A DNA stretch of 64,000 nt. Source: Dechloromonas sp. ZY10. GTDB taxonomy: Bacteria > Pseudomonadota > Gammaproteobacteria > Burkholderiales > Rhodocyclaceae. The notes under the pieces were generated by a model. That model did no database searches. It had not been told where the DNA came from and was given only the letters and a program-made list of their open reading frames with translations. A program made the translations under genes and the position numbers. Location of the stretch: NCBI RefSeq assembly GCF_041378895.1, contig NZ_CP144212.1, forward strand, positions 3,457,501 to 3,521,500, written 5' to 3'. Below, in pieces: positions 47,809 to 56,395 of the stretch (positions are counted from its first letter, which is position 1; each line of letters begins with the position of its first letter).

Positions 47809-48396
47809 TCAGGTCGCTTCCCAGCAGACCTGCCCCCCGCCGTTCTCATCGAGCCGGCGACGAAGATTATCGGCCTGATCACAAGGCAACGAAAGCACTA
47901 CCCGCACCGCCTGCCCATGCTCGACCGCCTCCAGTACCGCACCGGCAGCCTGCAATTCCCGCCGCAACCAGCCTTCACGCGCATAGGGCAGGACGCAACA
48001 CAGTCGCAGGCGCGCGACCTGCGGGACCAGGCAGGCCTCGGCCAGGGCCCGGGCAACACTGTCGGTATAGGCCCGAATCAAACCACCGGCCCCCAGTTTG
48101 ACCCCGCCGAAATAGCGCACCACCGTCGCCAGCACCCCATCCAGATCGCGGTGCCGCAACACGTCCAGCATCGGTCGGCCGGCCGTACCGCTAGGCTCGC
48201 CATCGTCCACAGCCGCCGACTGCCCCCCAGCCAGCAAAGCCCAGCACACATGTGCGGCACCGGGGTGCTGGCGCCGCAAGTCGGCAACGATGCGCAGGGC
48301 CTCCTCGCGGCTGGCCACATTTTCGATCCGGGCCAGAAAGCGGCTCTTCCTGATCGTCAATTCGGCGGTCGCCGGCGCCATCAGGGCATTAGCCAT
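47809..48396 (-). CDS. YigZ family protein (IMPACT N-terminal domain)
   Basis: A 195-residue protein with ELTIRKSRFLARIENVASRE, HVCWALLAGG, DDGEPSGTAGRPML and VVRYFGGVKLGAGGLIRAY, the signature of the YigZ/IMPACT family, whose C-terminal part (DUF1949) resembles an EF-G domain. A role in translation control is proposed for the family. ATG 48396 has GGAGGG six bases upstream; ATG 48408 and 48420 are also in frame. Confidence 0.88.
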   Translation of the reverse strand: MANALMAPATAELTIRKSRFLARIENVASREEALRIVADLRRQHPGAAHVCWALLAGGQSAAVDDGEPSGTAGRPMLDVLRHRDLDGVLATVVRYFGGVKLGAGGLIRAYTDSVARALAEACLVPQVARLRLCCVLPYAREGWLRRELQAAGAVLEAVEHGQAVRVVLSLPCDQADNLRRRLDENGGGQVCWEAT

Positions 48397-48530
48397 GGCT
48401 CCCTCCATGCGTCCGCGCATGCATTGCGGCCAAATTTTCCGGCAGCGAACCGTCAATCTGTTGACAGCGGACAAAACAAGACATGCGAATTAGTTAATAA
48501 TAGAAACACGAAAATCAAAAAAAACGCGAA

Positions 48531-48971
48531 ATGAACCAAATGCTCAACTGGTCGCCCGACTTGCAGGTCGGCAATGCAACACTTGACCGCCAGCACCGGC
48601 AGCTGTTCGAAATCAGTCAGCAGGCGGGGCGCTGTGCGCTTGAGGCCGGCACCCAAGCCGACAGCCATTTTCACCTGCTGCTTAACGATATCGCGGTTTT
48701 GTTCGACCGGCACTTCAACGACGAAGAAAACTTTCTCGAACAAAATGCCAGTCCCAACCTCGAAGCTCATAAGGCCGAGCACGATCACTACCGGACTCGG
48801 CTGACTGACCTGCTGTGCGAGGCAAGCATCGGCCACATCGACCGCCAGGGACTCTATCGTCTGACCTGCGATTACCTGTGCGATCACCTGCAAAAAACCG
48901 ATCAAGCCGATCTGACAGGGCGGCATCCGCAGCCGGCGGCTGCCGGCAATGCGGCAAGCGAAACTGCCTGA
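48531..48971 (+). CDS. Bacteriohemerythrin
   Basis: A 146-residue di-iron protein. It starts NWSPDLQVGNATLDRQHRQLFE (conserved core), with the metal ligands His in DRQHRQLF, His in the second helix, Glu in HFNDEENFLE, His in HKAEHDHY, and His/Asp in DHLQKTD. It binds oxygen reversibly and may sense or carry it. The next gene, a CZB protein, is 58 bases downstream on the same strand. Confidence 0.87.
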   Translation: MNQMLNWSPDLQVGNATLDRQHRQLFEISQQAGRCALEAGTQADSHFHLLLNDIAVLFDRHFNDEENFLEQNASPNLEAHKAEHDHYRTRLTDLLCEASIGHIDRQGLYRLTCDYLCDHLQKTDQADLTGRHPQPAAAGNAASETA

Positions 48972-49029
48972 CCTGGCCGGCGGGGATTCTTCAGATAAAC
49001 TGCGAGTCAATCACGAAAGACGACACCGC

Positions 49030-49389
49030 ATGCCGCTCTCCAGCATCGATCAGGCAATTCTCGCCCATCGCACCTGGGTAGTCCGCTTCCAGACCGCGAT
49101 CCAGGGCGTGAACCGCGAGGCCTTCGATCTCGCCACCGCCCGCGACGACAATCTCTGCACGCTCGGCTGCTGGCTGAACTCCCCGGATTCTCTCAGGCTC
49201 CTGGGCGATGACCCGCACCAGAGAATCAAGGTACTGCACAAGACCTTCCATGAAATTGCCGGCGACCTGGCCGAAAAAATCAACCGCCACGACGCCCTCG
49301 ACGAACTTGAATTATTGCTCGGCGAGTTCGACAACCTGTCGGCACAACTTATCCAGTTGCTGCGGCTGGCCAAAAAGCGGATCGGCTGA
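49030..49389 (+). CDS. CZB (chemoreceptor zinc-binding) domain protein
   Basis: A 119-residue stand-alone CZB domain: His in ILAHRTWVVRF, Cys in DDNLCTLGCWLN, and two His in VLHKTFHEIAG form the zinc site. CZB domains regulate chemoreceptors and diguanylate cyclases in response to zinc or oxidants. ATG 49030 follows a short gap after the hemerythrin gene and a terminator follows the stop, so the two may form one unit sensing oxygen or redox state. Confidence 0.85.
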   Translation: MPLSSIDQAILAHRTWVVRFQTAIQGVNREAFDLATARDDNLCTLGCWLNSPDSLRLLGDDPHQRIKVLHKTFHEIAGDLAEKINRHDALDELELLLGEFDNLSAQLIQLLRLAKKRIG

Positions 49390-49419
49390 TCACGCAAACG
49401 GTAAAAAGCGGCGAAAAGC

Positions 49420-49508
49420 AAAAAAGCCAACCGGCATCGGTTGGCTTTTTCTTTTGCAGATCAATGATCTGCCTGAATTCGATGTGGAGCGGGCGATGGG
49501 AATCGAAC
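49420..49508. repeat. Left attachment repeat of the island (attL-like)
   Basis: This 89-bp stretch matches 63371-63459 at 84 positions. It includes the terminator, a linker and, at 49485-49508, the last 24 bases of a tRNA-Gly gene (minus strand) with no tRNA body after it. It is the displaced copy of the tRNA 3' end, as expected for integration into that gene. Confidence 0.85.
49424..49450. terminator. Bidirectional intrinsic terminator in the left att repeat
   Basis: A 10-bp stem (AAGCCAACCG) with loop GCAT, A-run before and T-run after. It ends the CZB gene, and a near-identical copy lies beside the tRNA at 63371. Confidence 0.85.
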
Positions 49509-49727
49509 ACGTCAACCCGACCATCGATCCGCTCATTATGGGCTTCACCAGTGATTCTATTACCCCGCTGTTTCCTTGGCAATTGAAGGAAATCACATGA
49601 ATACAAATTTTCGGGATAGGGCTTAGTTCTAACGCCTCAGTTTGACTGAATTGGATGGAATCCGCTTCTGCTGTGACCAGAATGTGACCAGACGCGAGAC
49701 CGAACAGTTACGAAACACCACGCGCGG
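49509..49727. other. Non-coding left end of the island
   Basis: No gene is supported. Two GACCAGA words spaced 12 bases apart (49673-49693) recur in nearly the same form at the right end (63347-63367). An integrase gene is usually located in such a place but I see no integrase motifs. Confidence 0.4.
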
Positions 49728-50507
49728 CTAAATGAGGATATCAGTAATCCGGTTTTCCCCGCCTGGCGATGTTGTAAAGCGCAAGTGCCCTCGGCTAGTC
49801 ATCTCTTTCACCAGTGGCATGAAGTTCTTGTACTGAGTTCGCGCAACGTCAAAACTGGGGTCAATTTCCTTCATCTTGTTATTAGCGGTCGAAACATTGA
49901 TTGGCAACTTGTTCCGATCAATGTTGCGGAGCGCTTTGACAAAGAGATTTTCGATTGCATCGTCAAAGGTCCTGATCTTCGCCTTCGCAAAATCCTCAAG
50001 AAATAGCAAGGTATCAAAAGCTTTAGCCAAAATTGCCCGGTCTTTGTCCTTTTTACGACAGACCAACCAGACCTCCTTCCCGTACTTCCGCAAACGGTCA
50101 CCAATGACTGTAAAGTCGGAGTCGCTAGTCAGGAAACAGTAGCGGTCGATCTTCGGGTTGCCGAGGTAGAGCGTTTCAAAAGCGTCCAAGCTGATGAAGA
50201 GATCGGCCCGGTTCTTCTCCGCGCCAATCTTCGGCGTGTCGATCAACGTGAAGTTGTGGTCGATTAGTTGCTCTTTGAGCGTCTTCTTACCAGTCGTCTG
50301 ATTTCCGTAAGCCGCCTTGATCACGAAAATGCAGTTGTGGTCGTCATCGGCTCGAAGCAATGCACTCATTAAATCTTCCAGCGCAAATTCGGTTGAAGCG
50401 ACATTCTCCATGTCTACGTAAACCGCAATGTTGTACATCTGCTTCTTCATGATTTTTGGATTGTTAGAACAAACGTCGATCGTATCCCGACCGCTATTAT
50501 TTGTCAT
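49728..50507 (-). CDS. NYN domain nuclease with LOTUS-like C-terminus
   Basis: A 259-residue protein. The NYN (PIN-like) domain has the acidic residues of the active site in IAVYVDMENVAST, KNRADLFISLDAFETLYLG and FLTSDSDFTVIGDRLRKYG. The last 80 residues (DDAIENLFVKALRNI, FDVARTQYKNFMPLVKEMTSRG) resemble an OST-HTH/LOTUS RNA-binding winged helix, a common companion of NYN. Expected activity is metal-dependent RNA cleavage. It is the last gene of the minus-strand group that starts with the reverse transcriptase; the 525-residue protein gene ends 12 bases upstream. ATG 50450 is an alternative start. Confidence 0.8.
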   Translation of the reverse strand: MTNNSGRDTIDVCSNNPKIMKKQMYNIAVYVDMENVASTEFALEDLMSALLRADDDHNCIFVIKAAYGNQTTGKKTLKEQLIDHNFTLIDTPKIGAEKNRADLFISLDAFETLYLGNPKIDRYCFLTSDSDFTVIGDRLRKYGKEVWLVCRKKDKDRAILAKAFDTLLFLEDFAKAKIRTFDDAIENLFVKALRNIDRNKLPINVSTANNKMKEIDPSFDVARTQYKNFMPLVKEMTSRGHLRFTTSPGGENRITDILI

Positions 50508-50519
50508 GATCTGGGGCGC

Positions 50520-52097
50520 TTATAACTGTGCGTAGGTGGCCTTTTGCATCATCGCGAAAACGAATTGCAGCGCCTCCTCGGTAGGCTCCTGAGCACGGAG
50601 CCAGCGGATGGAAACCCCAATGTATAGTGCCCATTCGACTCCTTTCTTGAAGCTTTTCCAGCGATCCGTTTTTGCGGCAAGCTCGATGAATTGGTTCACC
50701 AGCAGATACTGGCTACCGCCGGCTCGGTACTTCGCCTGCTCGAAGGCATATTCCATATGATAGAAGGCAGACTCGTAGTCACCGTTCCGGTAGCGAACGA
50801 CTGCACGCAACCAACGCTCCATCCAGTTGAGATGTGACGCTAAGCCGTCCTGTCGGAGTGCCTGCAGGTACTGATCAATATCCTCGTCGCTGCATTCGGA
50901 ATTTTTCTTTAACTCGAATCCTTCGCCTAGCCTTTGTGGAAAGCCGGAAGGAATGGAAAATTCGCGATTGATTTCCAATCTGTCGAGTGCGGTACGCACA
51001 CTGTACTCGCCATACCTCTGAATAAGTTCAGCAACCGTATCAGCGGGCAGAGGGTTGTAGTCGTTCTCGTGCAGCAAGTAATCCAGCGTATTGGCCAAGT
51101 CGGCGTAGCGATCGCGGAACCAGGTCCAGTATTGCTCCGAGAACTCCATCCAGACTGTATCTATGGCGATTGGCGGGACGCTGTATCCCTCGATATATGA
51201 AGTGGTTTCTTCTGTAAATGAATCAAGGTCGACTGATAGCCAATCGCGGTGTTGCGTGAATTGGGTGATTAACTGCTCCAGTATGACCGTCCCGTAGGCT
51301 TCCTTGATCAAATTGCAAATGTAGGTAGCCAGCCGGGCCAAGAAAAGCACCTGAAAGATGCTTTCACGCAACTTCTCTGGAAAATGGCGCTGATACGCTC
51401 TGTCGCTATGGCTTTCAAGATGCTCAAATGAGCGCGCAAAGTTCCAAGACAGACCGGGCCATGATGGAAGACGTTCTCCTTTAAACCAGTCCGACGCGTT
51501 CTCTAGGTTCTGCTGTAGCTCTGCATCATCAGTGTTGGCGCTCTTGCCCGGGTAGTGAAAGTGTGTCCGGCTGACACCGCAGGCTTCATAAACCCAAGAC
51601 ATGGCTTTCTTGATCGGCAAAATGATCTCGTCGCCGTTAACCGTAGGCAGGTACCAGTTGGGGTCAGGCGGAATTGCGAATCCCTCAGAAGCCAAATTGA
51701 AACGGAGTGCGTGCTTCTGGATTGATATCGCCAGTCGGGGAATTGCATGTGCGCGACAAAACCAAAGAATGCTGTCTTTCTTGTTGAGATAAGTACCCTC
51801 ATCACGAATGACGGCGTTGTAAACCTCGAAGAGGTCCATAACACCTTCGCCAAATGCCAAATTTACTTTGGCGTTCGGTATCGCACCGGCTGTCAGAAAA
51901 CCCAGGTTACGGATCAGCTCACCACAGCGATCCGTCAGGCTACCTTCTTCGTCGGTAAGGCGCTGGAGCTGTTTTTGAATACGCTTTTTATCTGTGTCGT
52001 TTAGGCCGTCGTTTTCTCCCCGTTTGCGGGGTAGAACGCCTGCTGCGTCAAAAGCAAACTTGACCAGTTCGCCCAGTGTCGGAAAGTTATCGTTCAT
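50520..52097 (-). CDS. Uncharacterised 525-residue protein of the reverse transcriptase group
   Basis: I do not recognise a family. The protein starts with a short helical region rich in charged residues (NDTDKKRIQKQLQRLTDEEG), then a Trp/Tyr-rich middle (ILPIKKAMSWVYEACGVSR, WFRDRYADLANTLDYLLHEN), and ends with helical hairpins that could be TPR-like (WLRAVVRYRNGDYESAFYH). No membrane segment, nuclease motif or ATP-binding loop is visible. It lies directly before the NYN gene and after the small Asn/Gln-rich gene on one strand, so it is probably a partner of the reverse transcriptase or of the nuclease. Confidence 0.75.
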   Translation of the reverse strand: MNDNFPTLGELVKFAFDAAGVLPRKRGENDGLNDTDKKRIQKQLQRLTDEEGSLTDRCGELIRNLGFLTAGAIPNAKVNLAFGEGVMDLFEVYNAVIRDEGTYLNKKDSILWFCRAHAIPRLAISIQKHALRFNLASEGFAIPPDPNWYLPTVNGDEIILPIKKAMSWVYEACGVSRTHFHYPGKSANTDDAELQQNLENASDWFKGERLPSWPGLSWNFARSFEHLESHSDRAYQRHFPEKLRESIFQVLFLARLATYICNLIKEAYGTVILEQLITQFTQHRDWLSVDLDSFTEETTSYIEGYSVPPIAIDTVWMEFSEQYWTWFRDRYADLANTLDYLLHENDYNPLPADTVAELIQRYGEYSVRTALDRLEINREFSIPSGFPQRLGEGFELKKNSECSDEDIDQYLQALRQDGLASHLNWMERWLRAVVRYRNGDYESAFYHMEYAFEQAKYRAGGSQYLLVNQFIELAAKTDRWKSFKKGVEWALYIGVSIRWLRAQEPTEEALQFVFAMMQKATYAQL

Positions 52098-52124
52098 GAT
52101 CGATCACACCGCTTCTTAAAAGTG

Positions 52125-52151
52125 CGTATCCCCGCACGCAGCGGGGATACG
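52125..52151 (-). promoter_or_regulatory. Hairpin inside the reverse transcriptase gene group
   Basis: An 11-bp perfect stem CGTATCCCCGC with loop ACGCA sits between the small gene and the 525-residue gene. Only four T follow on the minus strand, so it may be a partial terminator, an attenuator or an mRNA-processing site. Confidence 0.45.
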
Positions 52152-52156
52152 ACGCA

Positions 52157-52312
52157 TCACTTTTGGTTCGGATTGAACTGCTTACCCCGATTGCCATGAA
52201 CCTGAGCGTTGACCGGGTTCGTCCCAGAAGTCCCTCGATTGTTATTGAGTGCGTTCGCACGGTCGTTCAACTGTTGCTGGGTACGTGATTGCTGTTGGGA
52301 TTGCTTTGCCAT
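52157..52312 (-). CDS. Small Asn/Gln-rich protein, NRGTSGTN type
   Basis: ATG 52312 follows a TAGGAG box and encodes 51 residues: MAKQSQQQSRTQQQLNDR, NNNRGTSGTNPVNAQVHGN and RGKQFNPNQK. It is polar, probably unstructured, with no signal peptide. Small proteins with the NRGTSGTN and RGKQ-NPN words are seen in other bacterial mobile elements, often misnamed alpha-amylase; no function is known. It lies 93 bases after the reverse transcriptase stop. Confidence 0.7.
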   Translation of the reverse strand: MAKQSQQQSRTQQQLNDRANALNNNRGTSGTNPVNAQVHGNRGKQFNPNQK

Positions 52313-52405
52313 GATTACTCCTAGCTGGGTTAAAGGAGTAGCCATGGTATTTGCCGATGCTCAGCGCGTAACCTGGAGTTTTGGCGACGTGAATTTGGAA
52401 TGGAA

Positions 52406-55400
52406 TTAACCCGCCGGTTTGGTCTTTACAGGCTTGAAAACCTTGTGCGTTCTCCTGAAAGCAGCAGGATCAATGTCAGCCACATGAATGGAAATTTGGT
52501 CTGCGCCGTGCACATGGGAAACGAGCCGGTCGTAATGCTCTTTGTAGGGAGCTTGTACCGTCGATCCGCCGAACTCCCCCTTATTAACGACCACTACGTG
52601 CTGATACATATGGTAGTTAAGCGCTGCTGCCATAGTGTCGAAGGTACTCACATCTTTGTTATGTGCACAGACAACAAACAAATCTGTTTTCTTTTTCAAA
52701 TCGGCCGCCAAGTTTAGGTCTGTCGCGTCATAGCATATAGCCCCGCCGATGCGAATCGCCCCCTCCTCGGCTCCTGTTAGTTCGATAATGTGCTGACAAG
52801 GCCTATGGCCGGAAATGCCCAAATATTTCTCTCCTTTAGTCATATTGGCTTTCCCTTGATCTCGAATGATCCAGTGACGTCCAGACGGTCGGTAGTCTGG
52901 AATAAACCAGCGGGCAACATTTACCAACTTCCCTTTATGATCGAGAAAAACCAAACCGGCAAAGACGATCGACCTTGTCTTATCAGCAAGGCGCTTCAAT
53001 AAATCCTGATCGTCTTGATGTACTGCGACCTCTGGAAAGACTATCAAATCGGCGCCAGTCCCCGATTTATCTTTGTCTGCTTCGAGCTTGGCCGATAAGG
53101 TCTTGTAGGTTAATCGGCAGACTCTCGCCACGTGGGCACGTGCGTCCGCTCGTGCCTTTGGTAGATCTAGCTTAGGGTCACTAACCGTAAAATCTTTAGT
53201 CCGGGGCAACAATTGCTGCACCGTGACAATTCGAAACGTGGAACGCGATGCATCTGATGGCCGCTTAATCGTAGTAACCAAGGCTGGCATTCTTGAAGCC
53301 GAGCAGTAATTGCTGTTCAGTAACGCTTCCCGGTCTTTCAACACGCTCTTTAGCGTAGCAAGACCATCTATACCCGCGATGTCTTCACACTGAAGAAATG
53401 TCGACTCAAATCCAGGCCATTGCAGGCATTTCATCAGCAACTCAGACATCCAATTGGATACAGTTGCATAATTTCCAACCAACGCCTCCGCAGCATGCAT
53501 CATGCCCATTCGGCGTTTATACCATCCCGTTCTCAATCCCTTGTAACCGATAATTTTGCCTGACTTCCAGCGATTACCGGTGTAGTCGCTTCCTCCAACG
53601 ACCGCTGCTCTAAGGATAGTTCCAATCCAATAGACCACCACATGATCGGAATTATTGCAGTCCAACCATGGTGGGATTTCAAATCGAGGATCGATCGTCT
53701 TAGTCTGAGCGGTGCTCACGCATTTAAGCACCTCAACGCTGGGCAACCAAAGCTCATCCCAACCTGCATTCGCTTTTTCTTTGGATATATCTAATTCACT
53801 CGGAGAAAGCGGCAGTAAATCAAAGTTATTTTCTGCAAAGGTAATGAGTGCAAGCGCCAGTTTGACCAACGCCACTTCGTGCTCAAACCCATTATTTTCT
53901 GATGCAATAATTTTTGATAGTTTCTGCTTATGCGATTTAAGATCTGCGGCAAAAATTGGTGAGGCCCATTTGAGACGATCGGCAAGATTTTGCCATTCCT
54001 TCGCTTTTGACAATCGCTTCCAAACGCTGAGCCAGAACTCTCCTCCTCGCTTGGCAATTTCTTCAAGTACGCCATATTTGACGTCGTCGTTCTGCCTTTC
54101 AATTGTCTGCAGCAAATACGAGGCAAAGATATTAGGCTTTCCCGTTATCTGGGCAGCGACCTCAAAGAGCGCCGAACGTTGGCGCTGATATTCGGGTAGT
54201 CTGCCAGCCAAAATTGCATGCAGACTGTGCTGAATAGTTTTTTCTATTTCACTATCGCTGATAACAACCGGCTTCTGCAAGGTAGCTAGCAATAACAAGG
54301 CTTGTCGTTCGAGAAAACGTGGTATTTCAGGAACCGAAATGATTTTTTGAGCTAGGCTCGCGGCAACGTCCAGAGCTTCCTCAGGTGCAGCGGATAGCGG
54401 GTAATCGATCCGTTGGAAGAATCCGTTGAAATCAACACAGCAGCGGAAAATATCGGCAAGCAAGTAATCCATCATTGCTGCCGTTTGCAAATCATCCTTG
54501 AACCCGCCCACCGCACTTCTTCTGTAGACTGCGTTCAGAACAGGCTCGACAATTGCCGGAGAGGGGAATATTTCGATTGCCTTTCTCAACACAAGGCCGA
54601 GTGATGGATCTTGCATCCAAGCTCTTATCAGCTTTTTGGCCAAGAGCTCACTTTCGTTGTCCTCTAGGTTCGCTGCCTCTGCATCTTGTATTCCGCCCCC
54701 GGTCAGTTTTCGCTTGCTCCGAGTTATCGACTCCAATCGATTGGCCGCAAATCGCTTTAACGTATCTAAGCGGACATCATGGTCAAACCTAACCAGCCGA
54801 AATAGCGGTTTATCCTGATCATTTAGCTTATCGAAGGATTCATCGAGGTCATCAGATTGGGAGCTTAGCAACCCTTCTAATACTGCTGACGCATTCTCCA
54901 ACACATCACGATCAGCTGGGCCGCTCAGGTCCTCTTGCAATAGCGCGATGCGCCCAGATAGGCTCCCTCGATTATCCAAATCAGATAGCGCAGTAACCTT
55001 GGTTTTCTTACCATTGAGCTCAATTGAATTCCCGGCATAAGCTTTAAGCTGATGAGAAATCCAATTGTTGATCCCGAGAGCCAAAGTGTCTCTGTCATAA
55101 TTATCAAAACTGACCACCAACCGCAGATCATCGACATACCTGCAGTAATCATGCAGCACTACGCCTCGCATCTTTGGAAGGCTCTCACCGATATGCTTCC
55201 CAATGGCCCGATCGAACTCCACCATGTACGCGTTGGCAAAGAAGCCCGAAGCCACTAGCCCTTGCGGTAGCCCTTGGCCTAGTTGCATACCTAATTTATT
55301 TGCGGTCTCCTTCGCCTCGTCATGCCATTGCCAATCAATAATCTTCTGAGCAGTTGCCCAAAATCTTCGGCACTCATCCTTGTAGCCATATTCCTTGGCT

Positions 55401-56107
55401 AAAGATTTCAAGCGTTTCACTAATACTGCTCGATCAACATTGTCATAAAACTTGGAGAGATCGAGATTAATGACAAAAACGTGGTCGGTATCGCTAACCG
55501 AATTAGCCACGTTTCGCCCAATATCAATGGGGCGCCGCAAAAAGTTTTGATAATCGGTAAAAAACTTTCGATAGGTTTCCCCATTTCCCCATCGGAACCA
55601 TGCCCCCTGGTCGTTCCAGTCGCAAAGCAAGCGATTTCCGTAACTGAATACGCGGTTCTTATTCCGCGAAGTGACTGCCTTACTACAATCACCTTGTGCG
55701 GTCTCGACTGCATCAGCCAAGCAAAGCATCAGAGCAGATGCCCAAGTTTGGTCTCTGATTGTCAAATGGGCTAATGGTCGAAGCGGTGGCTTGATCTTCC
55801 GATCTTCCGCAGGTTGCAGAGGGGCCCAGCCCTCATCTGGTTTTATGTCCCATGTATCAGATTTCGCTGCTGGCACCAACTCCAGTGGGACCAATTCGAG
55901 ATTTTCATTTTCTAGTGCATCGGCCCACGCTTTAGAGTTGCGCTCCAGCCCTAGCGCGGACACATCTAAAGCCAAAGTGTCAGCGTACCAATTATGAGTA
56001 CGCATATAGCCATGTGTTTTCTTCCAAGCTTGGGCAATCACAACTTGATCGGCCAGATACTCGATCTGAGGTTTAAGCTTTCGATAGTGTTCTGAAATGA
56101 GTTTCAT
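52406..56107 (-). CDS. Reverse transcriptase-nitrilase fusion (UG1 / DRT type 1-like)
   Basis: A 1,233-residue protein. The N-terminal reverse transcriptase has motif 2 INLDLSKFYDNVDR (Asp 216), motif 4 QGLPQGLVASGFFANAYM (279-296) and the catalytic YVDD (324-327) in HDYCRYVDDLRLV. A long helical region without known motifs covers about 400-960. The C-terminal nitrilase domain has all three catalytic residues: Glu in LIVFPEVAV (about 1026), Lys in DQGKANM (about 1086) and Cys in GGAICYDATD (1125). RT plus nitrilase is the architecture of UG1 (DRT type 1) defence reverse transcriptases. No ribosome-binding site is obvious before ATG 56107. Confidence 0.88.
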   Translation of the reverse strand: MKLISEHYRKLKPQIEYLADQVVIAQAWKKTHGYMRTHNWYADTLALDVSALGLERNSKAWADALENENLELVPLELVPAAKSDTWDIKPDEGWAPLQPAEDRKIKPPLRPLAHLTIRDQTWASALMLCLADAVETAQGDCSKAVTSRNKNRVFSYGNRLLCDWNDQGAWFRWGNGETYRKFFTDYQNFLRRPIDIGRNVANSVSDTDHVFVINLDLSKFYDNVDRAVLVKRLKSLAKEYGYKDECRRFWATAQKIIDWQWHDEAKETANKLGMQLGQGLPQGLVASGFFANAYMVEFDRAIGKHIGESLPKMRGVVLHDYCRYVDDLRLVVSFDNYDRDTLALGINNWISHQLKAYAGNSIELNGKKTKVTALSDLDNRGSLSGRIALLQEDLSGPADRDVLENASAVLEGLLSSQSDDLDESFDKLNDQDKPLFRLVRFDHDVRLDTLKRFAANRLESITRSKRKLTGGGIQDAEAANLEDNESELLAKKLIRAWMQDPSLGLVLRKAIEIFPSPAIVEPVLNAVYRRSAVGGFKDDLQTAAMMDYLLADIFRCCVDFNGFFQRIDYPLSAAPEEALDVAASLAQKIISVPEIPRFLERQALLLLATLQKPVVISDSEIEKTIQHSLHAILAGRLPEYQRQRSALFEVAAQITGKPNIFASYLLQTIERQNDDVKYGVLEEIAKRGGEFWLSVWKRLSKAKEWQNLADRLKWASPIFAADLKSHKQKLSKIIASENNGFEHEVALVKLALALITFAENNFDLLPLSPSELDISKEKANAGWDELWLPSVEVLKCVSTAQTKTIDPRFEIPPWLDCNNSDHVVVYWIGTILRAAVVGGSDYTGNRWKSGKIIGYKGLRTGWYKRRMGMMHAAEALVGNYATVSNWMSELLMKCLQWPGFESTFLQCEDIAGIDGLATLKSVLKDREALLNSNYCSASRMPALVTTIKRPSDASRSTFRIVTVQQLLPRTKDFTVSDPKLDLPKARADARAHVARVCRLTYKTLSAKLEADKDKSGTGADLIVFPEVAVHQDDQDLLKRLADKTRSIVFAGLVFLDHKGKLVNVARWFIPDYRPSGRHWIIRDQGKANMTKGEKYLGISGHRPCQHIIELTGAEEGAIRIGGAICYDATDLNLAADLKKKTDLFVVCAHNKDVSTFDTMAAALNYHMYQHVVVVNKGEFGGSTVQAPYKEHYDRLVSHVHGADQISIHVADIDPAAFRRTHKVFKPVKTKPAG

Positions 56108-56350
56108 TTTATTGTCGTTACCCAGCGAGTAGTCCTAGCTTCGTACATGCTCTGAAAATCGTAGTGCCAGCATGAAAATACATGATCATAGCATGCAACA
56201 AAACGATCGAGACCGCGTGACATAGTGATCTCCGACATCCGTCACTTTCTATTCATGCTTGAGCATGGCGCGCTTACTCCAACCGAATGCCATCCGCGTC
56301 CGCAACTGTGGCAGTAGGGGCCGCATTGCCTTTTCAATCGTGAAAAGAAA
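56108..56350. other. Leader region upstream of the reverse transcriptase gene
   Basis: No protein gene. It is AT-rich near 56150-56220 with several overlapping short palindromes (around ATGATCATAGCATGC at 56185), fit for a promoter or for a short structured RNA made upstream of the reverse transcriptase. Function not determined. Confidence 0.35.
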
Positions 56351-56377
56351 AGACCCAGGAGATCGCTCCCCTGGGCC
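56351..56377. terminator. Intrinsic terminator
   Basis: CCCAGG/CCTGGG stem with A-run to the left and T-run to the right, usable in both directions. It ends the 74-residue gene at 56396 on the minus strand. Confidence 0.75.
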
Positions 56378-56395
56378 CTTTTTGTGCTCGACGTT

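Noticed and set aside
49208-49600. Open frame crossing the CZB gene and the left att repeat
   Set aside because: It is out of frame with the CZB gene and runs through the terminator and tRNA fragment.
49509-49727. Possible integrase remnant
   Set aside because: The position is right and GACCAGA doublets are present, but none of the R-H-R-Y motifs of tyrosine recombinases can be read in any frame.
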